NCBI GenBank assembly: GCA_963402885.1
Contig: OY727097.1
Coordinates: forward strand, 27,273,401 to 27,337,400
Length of the DNA: 64,000 nucleotides
Direction: 5' to 3'
Origin: Antedon bifida
Taxonomy: Eukaryota; Echinodermata; Crinoidea; Comatulida; Antedonidae
Made by a program: the position numbers and the translations under genes. The notes under the pieces were generated by a model. The model saw only the letters and a program-made list of their open reading frames with translations, had not been told where the DNA came from and ran no database searches. Below are positions 37,631 to 50,527 of the stretch, piece after piece (position 1 is the first letter of the stretch; each line of letters opens with the position of its first letter).

Positions 37631-39323
37631 AAGACTAACTGACGGCCATAATGACAAAAATATATAATATAGTCCATACATATCCTTCTTATGTAACACT
37701 AAACCAACTCATTGCAATATTGTACTAATATCAAGAATAATTACAATTCTACCTGTTGATTTAGATCTTGTTAATTTGCTGAAGGTCATGTCCAAATTGT
37801 TGTTTCACTGATCGTAAACATGTGTACACGATGCATAATATTAAGCAAAGGTCAGTGACCATAACACGTCCAGTTAAAAGACCAGTATGACAATAAACCC
37901 GAAGTAAGAACAACGCTGGTCAGTAAATAGGTTCAGAATAAGATGAAACTTAACAGTATGGAGTAAACATTGGTTTATAATGCCTCAGCAAGGGGTATTT
38001 ATCTGGATTTATGTTATAAAACAAAGAGGACGGAGTATTTCGTTGGTCGGGGTATGGGTTACTGACCTGTACAATTGAGGTAGAGTAAGCAAGCTTTTAT
38101 GGGAGAAGCGCATCAAGGAGAAAGACGTACAACTACGGTATAAGGCAGCTCCACTTAAATGATTAAACTAGGTCAAGTTTAGAAAGGATGGAGAGGGGGG
38201 TGGGACGGGAGAAATAAAAATGGAATACAAGTTTCCATGACATGACAATGCTGTGGGTATATGTTAACATATCCACACGAACATTCCTTTTAATTAAAAA
38301 AATCAATTTCATTGTTTCATTCATTCGATTCTGTCATATCTGACGGGTTGTTAATTTCATGGATTTGGATTTTCATGGATCATGGATTATTAAACAAAAA
38401 TAAATGTGTGGGCATTCTATTCGTAGGCCTGCTATTCGTTATTAATATCATACATTTTGTATTGTAGAACAACCTGCATGAATAGGGAACTAGATACATG
38501 ACGGTAGTATGCTACAAGTGGTTTATCTCAAGGATATCCAATCCTGGTACAACTTAATAAGAGGAGTTAGTGTACAATAATATGCAGTAGAGAGATTACT
38601 TCATTATCATAATAATAATTAGTATAAACAGCTATCATCCTTGGAAGACTACTGTATATTGATGCGGTATGCAAATTAAAGCAAATTGCTAAAAACACAT
38701 TTTTTAGTGGTTAGCATAACAACCAATACTTTCATTCATTAATTTTAAAATCACACAATGTTTTACAGGATAAGAAATTGGTATTAATTAGTAATTTAAT
38801 AATAGAGGTACATGCTGATTTGGTATGACGTCTGCCTCCAATTAATGACCATTTTGAACATTTAGCATTTAGCATTTAATATTAAGAATTTCGCTTAAGT
38901 TGTATTATACATTACATGGGAGAATTTTTGTAACCCCACTGAAAATGAATATAGCCACGGTATAACATGTTTTTTCATGCCATAGAAAATGGTCTGAAAT
39001 TAGAGATGGTCTTTAATTAGAGACCTATATAATACTATAGTTTATTAACGTTATTCATGTTTCAACAAAATGTCACTGAATATATTGCCACGCTAAAGGT
39101 AATTTTCATAAAAACAAGAACATCAGTTTTATTTTATAAACATTTGTTACATATTAGATCAGCTACATGCTTTAGAGAAGATGCATATTCGTTGCACATT
39201 CAGAGGAAAGAGGGCGCACTTACATGTACATTGACCATCGTCGTTGTTTCATCAAAATACGTGACCAGCGATGATTTCTAATTGGATATAATTGATTTAT
39301 ATAAAATATATACATTTCAATAA

Positions 39324-39530
39324 ATTGATGATGAAAAGGTCGATCCTAATTTGAGACCCAAGCAGTTATATAAAGTCTACAATAGTGTAACACTATCTAA
39401 AGGTATGGGTAAGGTTTTTGAGCCTCAGAAATTTGCACCAACTCTGGAATTTACTGGATTACCTTTGTATGACATTGAGTCAACAGTTCTAGAGATTAAG
39501 TCAATAGGCCCAGGTGAGCTGATGAAATAG
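39324..39530 (+). pseudogene. Unrecognised coding-looking stretch (possible exon or gene remnant)
   Basis: A plus-strand frame is open for 68 codons, from after TAA at 39321 to TAG at 39528. Its composition is balanced and protein-like (PNLRPKQLYKVYNSVTLSKG, then FEPQKFAPTLEFTGLPLYDI), unlike the A/T-biased frames around it. A strong donor-like CAG/GTGAGC sits at 39513. I do not recognise the family. No good acceptor is seen upstream (the nearest AG follows a purine-rich stretch), and the phase at 39513 does not match the best downstream acceptor at 39644. It could be an exon of a nested gene, an exon duplicated from elsewhere, or a decayed mobile-element protein. Confidence 0.3.
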
Positions 39531-39644
39531 ATGAATCAAAATATTTGCAGGTACGATGTATGCAAACTTGTTGGCAAGGTAAAACCGTGTAAGAATAGGA
39601 ATTGCATCAATATTACAAAGTTCATCCTTGTTTTTCACATGCAG

Positions 39645-39749
39645 GGCACATTTTTCTACCATTGTGTTTTATTGGATCAAGAAAGCAAAGAATTCAATGA
39701 TCGATTACCTGTATATATGTTGTTATATTCTAAAGCACTTAATGTTTAG
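39645..39749 (+). pseudogene. Possible terminal exon remnant with polyadenylation signal
   Basis: After a pyrimidine-rich tract and acceptor-like CACATGCAG (AG at 39643-39644), the plus strand reads GTFFYHCVLLDQESKEFNDR then LPVYMLLYSKALNV and stops at TAG ending 39749. AATAAA follows within 25 bases (39766-39771, repeated at 39771). The layout resembles the last exon of a gene. The frame does not join the 39324-39530 segment through the obvious donor, so either an exon is missing or this is a broken copy. Family unknown. Confidence 0.25.
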
Positions 39750-40499
39750 TAAGAATGAAAGGGAAAATAAAATAAAAAAACCCATGTGATTTCCAGCCTA
39801 AAAATAAACTATTAGTATTATGTAAATAATGTGTACATTTTACTACTACTGTGCTAGCCTAACATTTTAACAAGCATATCACTAATAAAACGTTGGGTAA
39901 GTTTTCAACATTTTTCTTTTTCACATTAAAAGAATAGTTTTTGGAAGAAGATGAATTTATTTTATTTAATCATATCATTAAAATATTATATTACTAATGC
40001 AGATTAGGGTAAATCTGGATGTTGGGAAAGGGCTTGTCCCTGTTACTTGCCCTACCTGTCTTAGCCGCCATTTTCTTTTTTCATACACTTTCAATAGGTT
40101 ATTAGGATTGAATTGAAAAAAAATAAAATTGGTGGGGTAGGTGGGGGGAGGCTCTAGCCAGCTTTCTTGGGATTAATCTCTGAACAGACTGCTGTACTTA
40201 TACTATAATAGTTCTTGCTTGTATATGTATCCTATTCTTTAGCAACTGGTCCTAGTATCTTCCCCAAAATACTGCACAGTATTTACAATATAACAAAAGA
40301 TTAGAATTTTGATTAGAATTAAGCTTACTAAAATGTTTTAAATCACTACTAAGAATGCTATTTAGTATAAATACTTACTGACTACTGAATAAGGCTTTAT
40401 ATGTCCCTTTCAAAATTCACAGTCAATGGAATGACGATGTGAATACCTACAACTGAACACGACTGATAATCCAAGAATACTGTCCGACATCAAAGTATT

Positions 40500-40740
40500 A
40501 CCTCACAACGACCTTCCATTGCCTGCAGCTTTGACCAATCAGCAACTAAGGACACGACGAAGGCAAGAGCCTTCCCACGGTGCTTTGTGTTTACGTTGCC
40601 AGCATGGTTCACATATGCGGCATATTAACCTATCTGAAACTTGTAACTGGTGTACACATAGGGTCATTGAATCCTACGAGCGACGTGATACAACTCATGA
40701 CGAAACAAATCGTCGTACAGAGATTTGATTCAGACGCAAA
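40500..40740. promoter_or_regulatory. CpG-containing block with CCAAT box
   Basis: By eye this block is richer in G+C and in CG dinucleotides than its surroundings (for example GACACGACGAAGGC and ACGAGCGACGTG). It carries TTGACCAATCAGC, a good NF-Y-type CCAAT box. It could be an internal promoter or enhancer of the long intron. Short open frames exist on the plus strand, but none resembles a known protein. Confidence 0.25.
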
Positions 40741-41227
40741 TAAAAGAATTTCAAAAATGAAATTCAATGTCTGTGAACTTTATTCTCTCATAATAATAGT
40801 CAATCTCAAATTATGATTTCTCACAGCTTCTTGGAAATTGACGCAAATATTTAGAGGGTTTACGAGTGTGGACGGAATTATGTATTAATTTAAAGATTCC
40901 TATTGTCTGCCACAAGGTATTTCAACTTGTGTGAACAGCTGTTAGGAGATGAAGAAATAATATTGCAAAAATCAACAAATAGACAACCTAAAGAATGTGC
41001 TTGCCTTTACTCAACAGATATAAATATTAGGTTCAAGAAAAACAGTGTCATTATTCTATATTGATTTTAGCTTTGATTGTCAAGTAAATATTATCTAATT
41101 TTAGTCCACATCTACTGGTACAGATGGAGGTTATTGTATAGAATATAAACTTCCGGAGAAATGCTAACTTCCGGACAAATTTTAACAGATGGAATAAATG
41201 GCGAATAACGAATAATTTATATAAATA

Positions 41228-41612
41228 GCTGGTTGGTTTGGTATACATTTAAATTAAATAATATTGATAATTTAAATAGATTTGAACTTGATACCAAGAC
41301 AAATTAAGTTGGTTTGGTATTTAAATATCTATAATTAAATAAAACACTAGATTTGAACTCGTCACCACGATGAGTTAGATTGGTTTGGTATTTAAATTAA
41401 ATAAAACACTAGATTTGACGAGTTAGATTGGTTTGGTATATAAATTTTTTTTAAAACACTAGATTTAAACTTGTTACCATCAAGACAAGTTAGGTTGGTT
41501 TGGTATTTAACTATCTATTTAAATTAAATAAAACACTAGATTTGAACTCATCTCCCTGACGAGTTAGATTAGTTTGGTATTTAATTATCTATTTAAATTA
41601 AATAAAACAAAA
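41228..41612. repeat. Irregular tandem array of a 50-79-bp unit
   Basis: About six units marked by GGTTTGGTAT, TTAAATTAAATAAAACACTA and a small hairpin of the type AACTCGTCACCACGATGAGTT. Similar wording (AAACTAGAATTTAATTCGTC then ACTTTGACGAATTA) occurs at 51570-51610, linking this array to that element. Confidence 0.7.
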
Positions 41613-43588
41613 TATTGATAAATAACTATTATCAAGCAAACTGATAATTATGTGACTAACTGTGAATAGCAAAATATTAACTGATAATAATAAGAGTGCT
41701 GTAAGTATATAATTGACAGTTTTGAATTGATATTCACACAATTATTGTTTAAAACTATCAAGTAGACCTGAAATTGAAAATAAGCTACTGTACTCAACAG
41801 CACTAGATAGATCGTGGATAGATCTAGGTTTCCGATAGGAAAAGAAAGTTCAAAGTCAAATTCGCAGTAGTTTAGATCAGAGTTCATATAGCCTAGAGTA
41901 GTCTTTCTTACTCCGTGTTCGTTGTATGTGATGAAACTGTATTTTTTCTGTTGGTTTATGATCGTTATCACGCTTCATTGCATCTGTCTCAAACTTGGAA
42001 ACAGGAAACGTAAGCTGTACCATTCGACAAAGCAAACAATGATTCTGAATTTTTAATTAAATATAATTTCAGGTAACTTAGTAAATTTAAAGTTTGATAA
42101 CACACATAATATAACATTATTATGATTTAGCAATTTTAAAAGTTTGTTCATATTAAGCTTTGCTTATATGGTATCATTAAACCATTTTGGCAAATACAAT
42201 TTCATAATTCATAAGTAATAACAAAATTCATAAATGATTTATAGTTTTAAATATTTTAGAATCTTATAATTCATTTTTATATAACTAATATATATTTGTA
42301 CTATTTATTTTATTATAATGTTAATATAGAATAGAATACATTGAAATTTGTTTTATTTCCCACAATTCAATCCATTTATTACCCACAATTCTGTTTAACT
42401 TTAATTCTCACAGTTAGATTCACAATTATTAAGAAAAGTTAAATATCATGTTACAAAATATGTTATATCCTAAAACTTGAGTACAATAAATGTGAGCAAT
42501 TATGATCAACGTCTACCAAAGTAAATCTGTCTTGTAAAAATTTCCAAGTACTCTTTAAACTTTTAAATAAAAACTACTTGGGTTTAGGTTTGATGGGGAA
42601 GTTTTACATGGGATTTAATTAGTGTATGTCTACTGAGTGCCCTCTGGGGTAAGGTGTGAAAACTTGGTCTTCCCACACCTTTTGTAAGGCTGTATGCTCA
42701 GCAGGAGGGTGACATAGCAGTAACCATGACGAAAAACATTCATATAAATCGCACAGAAGGCATGAAATTACATACTGATATTTGGAAAATTTATTACATT
42801 GTTAGAACTAATATTTCAAGTAAAACAAATTCTATGTTAAAATATGTTTAACTTTATTATTTATTTTTTTTTACATTTTGGAAAATGTATTGAACTGTCA
42901 GTTATTTAAAATACCTTTTTATTTTAAAAGTATTTTGTAGCCTGTATGTTAATATTATGTATTGTATATTTTTTTTAATATCTGAATTTTGTATTCTAAA
43001 ATTATGACGAGAAAACAGCATAAAATGAAAGATATATGCTACAGAAAGTGCAAAATAAAGTTGATGTATTACATTCTATTTTACATTAAAATTTCAATTT
43101 TATTTGTTAAATGTCGCTTTTTACAGAAAAGTGCCACCAATGAACAAAATGCTGACAGGAGAATGAACCTCAAAAGCAGGTCCTCTCTTAAATTAGTCAA
43201 GCTTCATCTTTCCAGTTTTTAAGTTCCATTAATTAATTTAAAATATCTAGATTTAATATATAAGAAGACATGACTTGACATTCTTTTGATCTGAAAATGT
43301 TATTTTGGTGAAATCCAAATAAATTATCCATGTTTTAACTTGAGTAGGCGAAATGGTCAGTTGCACAAACATTTTGGAAAATTTATTGCAATATTTATTT
43401 AAGTATTTCCTGTCAAAAAATACTTTTGTATGTAAAAATGTGTACATACTTCAGTTTAATTAGGACCTGTGTTCCCAATTGAATAACATATTTCATAAAC
43501 AGTACTTCATTTCATTGATTCAACATTACTTTTATACCAGAAATCATTACCATAAAATTCAACTCAACTTTCAAACATTATCAATAAT

Positions 43589-43980
43589 GGTACCATTGTT
43601 TGGCCATGATTTAATGTAATTATAAGGCCACTGAAAAACAAAGTTGATGATGTTATCTGAATATAGCCCCCAACGATATTTTTCCATGGCAATGAGGTTT
43701 GTTGTCTGTGAATTCAGACTCGCATTTTCTGACTCGCATTGAAGTCACTCGGTGTATGTAATTTATAGTAATTCAACAAGGAACATACTAACACAAAAAA
43801 AACATAATACCTCATTTCGTCCCTGGCACCTTCAATTTTTTTTTTCTATAGAGGACGATGAACACATTTTTTTTTTTTTACATGGCCTAAATGGTACCAT
43901 TGTCTGACCATGAACTAATGTTATTAAAAGCAAAATGGAATAACCACCTAAATTGTTGTCACTGGTCTGAATGTGGTTTT
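43589..43980. repeat. Diverged direct repeat, spacing about 305 bp
   Basis: GGTACCATTGTTTGGCCATG at 43589 is matched by GGTACCATTGTCTGACCATG near 43894; both are followed by TTAATGT(A/T)AT-like sequence and a GTCTGAATGTGG / TATCTGAATATAG block. Confidence 0.45.
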
Positions 43981-44469
43981 AGCAAGTGGCGTTTCCCAAA
44001 TGATTACTGTACCATTCTATTAATCAAAGTTTATTTTCGCATATCCTTAATGTAACATCCTACGTGGCGCCAATCACGTAATTGGTATTAATGTTAAAAT
44101 GAAAGAGAAAAACAACTGAATGAATAGATAATTTTAACAAAAACCAGACACAATTAATTTCCTATCGTTCTACAATTACTACAAGTTTAATATATTCCAT
44201 CTGAAACATGCAAATAACAATAGTCTCTGGTTTTCCAAGTAAGGCAGAACAATAACAACAGTCTTAATGAATATTCATTAGCCCTTGGGAGGCAAAGGCT
44301 CGTTAAAAGGTTGTTAAAGAATGTATAGTTTAAGCAATTTGCACATTTATGAAGTTGAGTACTGTACTTTCACTAAAACAGTATCACACAGACTTTATTT
44401 ATAGCTTTATAAATAGACAGAAGTAGTTTTGTTGTTAATGTCTCAGCTCTAAATTAGATTGACAAACAA

Positions 44470-44574
44470 GGTATGAGGGTGATATGTCCAAATATGGTAG
44501 TGATATGATGTCATCATGTCCATATATGGGCACATCACATTTTTTGTCCCAAGTTTGATAGTGTAGACAGTGCG
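44470..44574. mobile_element. Palindromic MITE family, copy lacking the left end
   Basis: Starts inside the left arm (GATATGTCCAAATATGGTAG) and ends AGTTTGATAGTGTAGACAG. The core TGATGTCATCATGTCCATA is clear. Confidence 0.78.
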
Positions 44575-46383
44575 TGCCTTTCCAACATCAAAGGGTGTGT
44601 GGCGCAGGTGTTTGACTGAAATCATCGGGTTGAATCTAAACTATTGTATCTGTCAGTGTCAGTGTGCTATTTTTCAACAGTGCTGGCTCTGGCAAAAAAT
44701 GCTATAGTATTGCTTATTAAATAAATTTACAAAGGGCTTTACTAGGCTTCAGTTTGTCTGAGCTTGTTAATAAACAGCTTTCAACACAAGTAAAGTAACC
44801 CCAGGCCTTTACCAAATGTGTAACATGCACTTGTTGAATAAGGCAAACTTTGTAAGTCTCTCTGCCTTGAACACGCTACCACCACATACCAACTATTGAG
44901 ATTACAAATCAAGGCTTCATTTGTAAGTGATATATGACAATTACATTTCTTTTGATAATGGAACAATTCCTTCTTAATTATTGCCGTTGATTGACAACTC
45001 TCTAATCATTGTCAACTTGTATTTAAGTGTCTCGATCTTGAGCTTTAGTTTATAGCATTCATTGCAAAACAATTCAGTCATTAAATTTTAGATAAACAAG
45101 TATTTTATGCTCTATTTGATATCAAACTGAATAAAAATACTTTATTGGTCATTCTGAAATCAGCATTTCGCAGGGAGTAGCTGGAAAAGTGAGGATGCCA
45201 ATAGTTGTTTCAAATAGTGATTTTAAGGGTGGGTAGTGAAAAGTTAATACAGTAATTCTTTTGAGGTACCAAGTCGCTTCTTGGGCGGGTGCTATGTTGA
45301 AATTAAACGAGAGGAAGGTCTTAAAATAAGTACTTAGCTCGGAAGAAGATTTACCTCAATGGTGTTTATACTGTATAAAATACAAAAACCTATGTCATTC
45401 ACAAACATTCAACTGTACAGTCTACAAATGCCTCTATTGACGAAATATATAACTCACATACCCACTCCTTCATATTACTGTATGACACTAGCCCCAGGTA
45501 TGTAGAGCCATAGAAATTATAATCATACTCTAATATTAACAAAAAGCATATCCAATATATTGAATTTTAGCATTTGTATTTTTCAATTGAAAGAAAGATT
45601 TTCCTGTTGTGCTTTGCGAAAAAAATGTCAATTCCACCTGCCTTTTGAAATTCTACTAATGTATATCGAAACAAGGTAAGAATATTCTTAATACCCAGCA
45701 AGTTAGGAATGTTAAATTTTAATTTTTTTTTAAAGATAAATTGGCCAACATAAAACATGTCCTTTTCAACAAACATAAGAATAAAACATTACAATCTTAT
45801 TTATATAACTTTGAACTAGGACATTACATAAACAATGTCATTGGCATGTACAACATTTACTTTATGTCCATTGAAGTCAAGTTGAACATTTTCCAAATAC
45901 CATTATATATACATCAAGACAAGATCTGTCATACCGCTAATTATTATCAATTAGAAGTCTATAAATTCCTGTAAAGTTCAAGGGTAACGCAAAGTGCATA
46001 TTATGTCAGGCCTACTCCTGGTCTTAAAATGAGTCAACAGGCCAAGAGCAATGGTCAAGGCCAGTGAATGTTTGCTGTCCCTTCTTGCAGCACACTTTTG
46101 TTGTTAGAAATTGTTTTGAACTTTCACAGAGAATTTCAACCCTGAAAGTGAAATAGCTGTGATTTTTTTTTTAAACTTTCTGTCCCCTTGCAAGGAGAAT
46201 TTATTCATACATGGCCTCTGGCCTTGGTGTATGTAAAATAAGTTGATACATTATTGGTGCATTGATGATAAGTAAACTTGTCCTGTTTCTGCTGCCAAGA
46301 CTTTAAGGTTAATTAATTCACACGGTTAATAACCTGCAGAAACAGGATCTTAGTCATATCTCAACAGATAGTAGTGTAGTATA

Positions 46384-46563
46384 GTCAACTCCCTCAATTC
46401 CTGACTCAGAAAACCAAAAACTCTCCCAAAAACCAGACTCTTCTCAATCATTGGCTATTCAATCCTGCGCCTCTCTCACTCTCACTCACCAAAATGTCCC
46501 AAGTTCAATTTTACCATTAGAAACACATTCTGAGTACCAGACTTTCCAGAAAACCAGACATAT
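46384..46563. mobile_element. Partial pogo/Tigger-like MITE
   Basis: Starts AGTCAACTCCCTCAATTCCT and contains AAAACCAGACATATTAGGC, matching the CAGT..ACTG elements at 14368 and 31620. The right end was not found. Confidence 0.4.
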
Positions 46564-46663
46564 TAGGCTAGCCTAGGTACTACATAGAAGTTTTAACATT
46601 CATCACCACAGAAATAGAAATGAAGATCTCTCCACCACCTACAACATGATGGAACCACCCTAC

Positions 46664-46811
46664 AGCTCTGTCTACACTATCAAACTACTGTAGTTTGACA
46701 AAAAAAGTGTGATGTGCCCAAATATGATAGTGATTTTCCAAATGTGGTAGTGATATGACATCATCATGTTCATATATGGGCATATCACATTTTTTTTTGT
46801 CACATAAAGTT
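46664..46811. mobile_element. Palindromic MITE family, copy 8
   Basis: The left end AGCTCTGTCTACACTATCAA is complete with TGATGTGCCCAAATATGATA; the right end stops at CACATAAAGTTTATA. Confidence 0.8.
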
Positions 46812-47694
46812 TATATCACTGTACCAGATATGTCACAAACATCACCTTCCAGAAAGTGTTGACAACACTAGCTTCCATTGACCTCCAGTGACCATGAGGG
46901 TTTGTGGATAGATCAAAATAAACTTACAAGGTAGAAAAATACCTTTTATCTTTAATAAGCCCATCAAACAATTACTGTGCAGCATTTTAAAACATCTTTT
47001 GTAACAATTATAATCAAAGGCAGGAATGATAAACAATTGAAGATATTTTGCTAGCAATGTCAAGAGCTCTCATCTTTCCATGGCCCACAGAGGTAAAATA
47101 GCCATCCCATTGTTCCTATATGCGACCAAGCTCCATTGAGAATTTACAAATTAATACCATCACTTTAATAAGTTTATAAACGTGTTCCTGTGAATACCGC
47201 ATGCAGGTAACCCAAGTTATAATATTTCAATTGTACCTTCTGTACAACTTATAGAATGAGTATTGATTACGAACACTTCTTTAAAAGACATAAACAGTTT
47301 GTTTGTTCGGGAAATCCAACCTGAAATCAATACTTCCAGATTATGAATTAGATATACAAAATATTTTACCAATTTGACCAGCGCTTGAGTAGACTCGCAT
47401 AATCTGTTTCTATCTATGAGTTGAAACTAGACCAGTTTAATTCAAACTTTAACAATGCCAATCAACATTTTACCTCATTGATAGAAATCATCGGCGGCCT
47501 AGATTTTTTTTTTTATTTGAGCAGAGGTTAATAAACCGTTATATATTATGCTACAGTAATGCACAAATTATCGAAAAGCATGAATAGTTGACAAAAATAA
47601 CAAGATGAGAAGCTTGTTTAGCAATAGTATGTTGAAGACCATGCAATATCTGATTAAACTTACTATGCCTACAAAAGAACCCATATCAAAGAGG

Positions 47695-47835
47695 TGTCCC
47701 CTTAATATGGGTGTTTCCTGAATAGGGATTGGCTGTAGTGTTAGAAGAAGTATTAACCATCATTCATTTCATAGAAAAGTGTCCCCTGAATAGGAGTGTC
47801 CACTGGATAGGAAGGTTTTTTTCTGTACTTATTGG
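47695..47835. mobile_element. Pogo/Tigger-like MITE
   Basis: GAGGTGTCCCCTTAATATGG, GAATAGGGATTGGCTGTAGT and AAAAGTGTCCCCTGAATAGG repeat the motif set of 1938-2064 in the opposite orientation. Ends are diverged. Confidence 0.45.
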
Positions 47836-48391
47836 ATCATTTCAACTTTTAGACAGTTAATGTAATTGTGCACTCTGCCGAAGCCTTATTTGCCTTCAAA
47901 CCAGCCTAATTTCAACACAGCACAAAAGAAATTTTGTTGCAACATTAAATTGCTTCAAGATTTAACCTATGTACTAATATAAACACCATGTCTAAAATAG
48001 AAGAATTCTACTAAATATAACCGGATAACCATTACAATTTGCCGATAAGGTTTCTTTTAAAGTTCTAGACATTTAACATACAAATAGATCCCCTACAAAG
48101 TGTTGTTTAAAGATATGCATTACTAAGTTTAGTCTCAAACGCATTAGTTATAGGAGTATACATGTCGCCAGGGTGTAAACTATATTAAAAGTTTCCACTG
48201 AAGAGTGACGAAGCATGAAGTAAACACATGGTGGTTTATGAATAATTATGTTTTAAAGCTATGTTCACATTGAGCACGGTCTAGTGGCTAGATAAAACTA
48301 TTTGCTACTGTATGTACAGTATGTTACGTTTTGTTGGTTTACACATTTATTTTGTACAGAATCCAACATGAGTGTAAATGATTATTTCTAA

Positions 48392-48553
48392 AGCTCTGTC
48401 TACACTATCAAACATTATGTGACAGAAAAATGTGATGTAGCCATATATGGACATGATGATGTCATATCACTACCATATTTGGGCATATCACTATCATATT
48501 TGAGCACATTACACATTTTCTGTCAAACTAGTTTGATAATGTAGACAGAACTT
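48392..48553. mobile_element. Palindromic MITE family, copy 9
   Basis: Left end AGCTCTGTCTACACTATCAA and right end TTGATAATGTAGACAGAACT. Orientation with the GGACATGATGATGTCATATC core and CATATTTGGGCATATCAC arm. Confidence 0.82.
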
Positions 48554-49329
48554 TATTACACCAATTTCATGTTTTTTTTGTAATCACCTTGAACCAGAAT
48601 CCAGCATCAGTATAAATGGGACACAAAACAGATAAAAAAAATTCTATTCTGAAAGACTAGGAATTTTATTTTTCTACTTTTTATATTTATTTCAACATGT
48701 ATTCAGTTTAGGATTGAAGAACTGTAAACAATTTTAAACAATGATTGAATTTGACAAATGCGATTAACTTTATTTTGGCTTCGCAACAGATAATAAAGCG
48801 ATCTTCCCAATTAGTTAAATAATGCCAGCATTCTACAGCAATTATTACAAGACCTTCGTTAATCGACAAACAAAACCCTTGGAATAAGTTTCCAAGATCA
48901 AATCTTGTCATCAATAGAACATAGATAACAATATGGTGTAATAATAACAGAGACGATAATAGCACTTTGGAATGTACTATAACAATGGACCCGTACCGCA
49001 ATGTCGCCTATGGAACAACTAGACTTAGTGTCATGTGACCTTAACATTGCATAATTAATTACCGGGTGATATCAAAACGACAAGGTCCAGAATGTTTTGT
49101 AATGACTGATCACTATAACAAGATTTTAGTATAAAAATACCACCTGAGTAATATGTAAATTTATGTAAAAAGGATAGAAATGAGATTGATCGGATGAATT
49201 TCAAGCTTCCTAAATAAACGATTAATAATAAGCTCATAAAGCCTTGAACAATTTACAGGTATAAAAATAATATAGTATCTGGGTTACTGAAAGAAATCTT
49301 GTAACTAAAGTTCTACAGTAGGCTGAACC

Positions 49330-49640
49330 AGGGGGAGGGTTAGGGGCTAGGGGAGTGTCCACTTTTAAAACCGAAAATGAAATTAATTATGAAGTACTTT
49401 TTGATATCTATTTTCGACAAGACTATTGTATGTTAGTGCTTCCTGGTTTTAAAAATCCTGGATCTGCCGACTCTTATGTTTCTCCAGAGGGAGGGTTAGG
49501 GGCTAGGGGAGTGTCCACTTTTAAAACCGAAAATGAAATTAATTATGAAGTACTTTTTGATATCTATTTTCGACAAGACTATTGTATGTTAGTGCTTCCT
49601 GGTTTTAAAAATCCTGGATCTGCCCCCTCTTATGTTTCTC
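49330..49640 (+). repeat. Tandem duplication, period 156 bp
   Basis: GAGGGTTAGGGGCTAGGGGA starts copies at 49335 and 49491, and the two units are almost identical through GGTTTTAAAAATCCTGGATC. Because 156 is 52 codons, an open frame of 124 codons runs through both, but this follows from repetition and I do not call a gene. A diverged single unit is at 35838-35935. Near identity suggests a recent duplication. Confidence 0.85.
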
Positions 49641-50527
49641 GGCACCATATTTGTTGCCATGTCCCATCCCCCTCATTGTTAAACAGCTATATCGCTGTAG
49701 TTATAAACAAGAAACACTATATTTCTTAACAATGGTAACCTTTTGAACATAAAAAGTTGCCCTCATTATTGGACCGCAACTAATTAGTTTGGAATCAATA
49801 ACATTCAATTATACTCAAATTGCAAACCAGCATGTGATATAGAAAACCTCTGTAGAAAATAAATACAAGGTTATACGATGGTTATACTAAAATAAGTGGT
49901 TCAATAGAAAGGTCATGCAACAAAACAATTCAAGATCACTTTGTTTCTACATTATTCATGAAATCTGCAATAACATGGAGAAGGGGGTCGGAACAAGGAA
50001 CGCAGGGGGAAAGGCCCTTGGTTTAGCACTCCGAAGGCCCTCCAATGCACTGAGGCTGCTCATGCTCTGGGCCCCTTAAGCTTTGTGGCCCTGGGTTTTA
50101 ATAGCCAGTGAGCGCTCATAGTTGTAGAGTTGTTTGTGAACCTGAGTGCATAGATTTCACAATACCCAACCTCTTTTTTTTAAACGTTAAATCGACTAAA
50201 TGCAGTCTCGATATGCATACACAGATAAATATTTATATTGTCACAGCTTACAAAGCATCAGCTAAAAAAAGATAATTAAAACAAACAAAACACTGTGTAT
50301 TCATTAACTAAAGTATGGTTTTCTAATATTATTCTATATTTTCTTCGCAATTTTATCAAAACAATAACATTGAAATAACTTAAAGTTTATTGTTAAGACT
50401 GTTTCTATAGCAACTGCAAGCATAATTCTAAAATAAGGAAATACACTTACGTTAACAATTACGCAGAATGGAACAAACCAAACATTCTTTGTAGAAAACA
50501 AAACAGTTTGGGCTGAGACTACTGTAT

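Noticed and set aside
49355..49729. 124-codon plus-strand open frame
   Set aside because: It consists of two copies of a 52-codon repeat unit that also occurs, with changes, at 35.84 kb.
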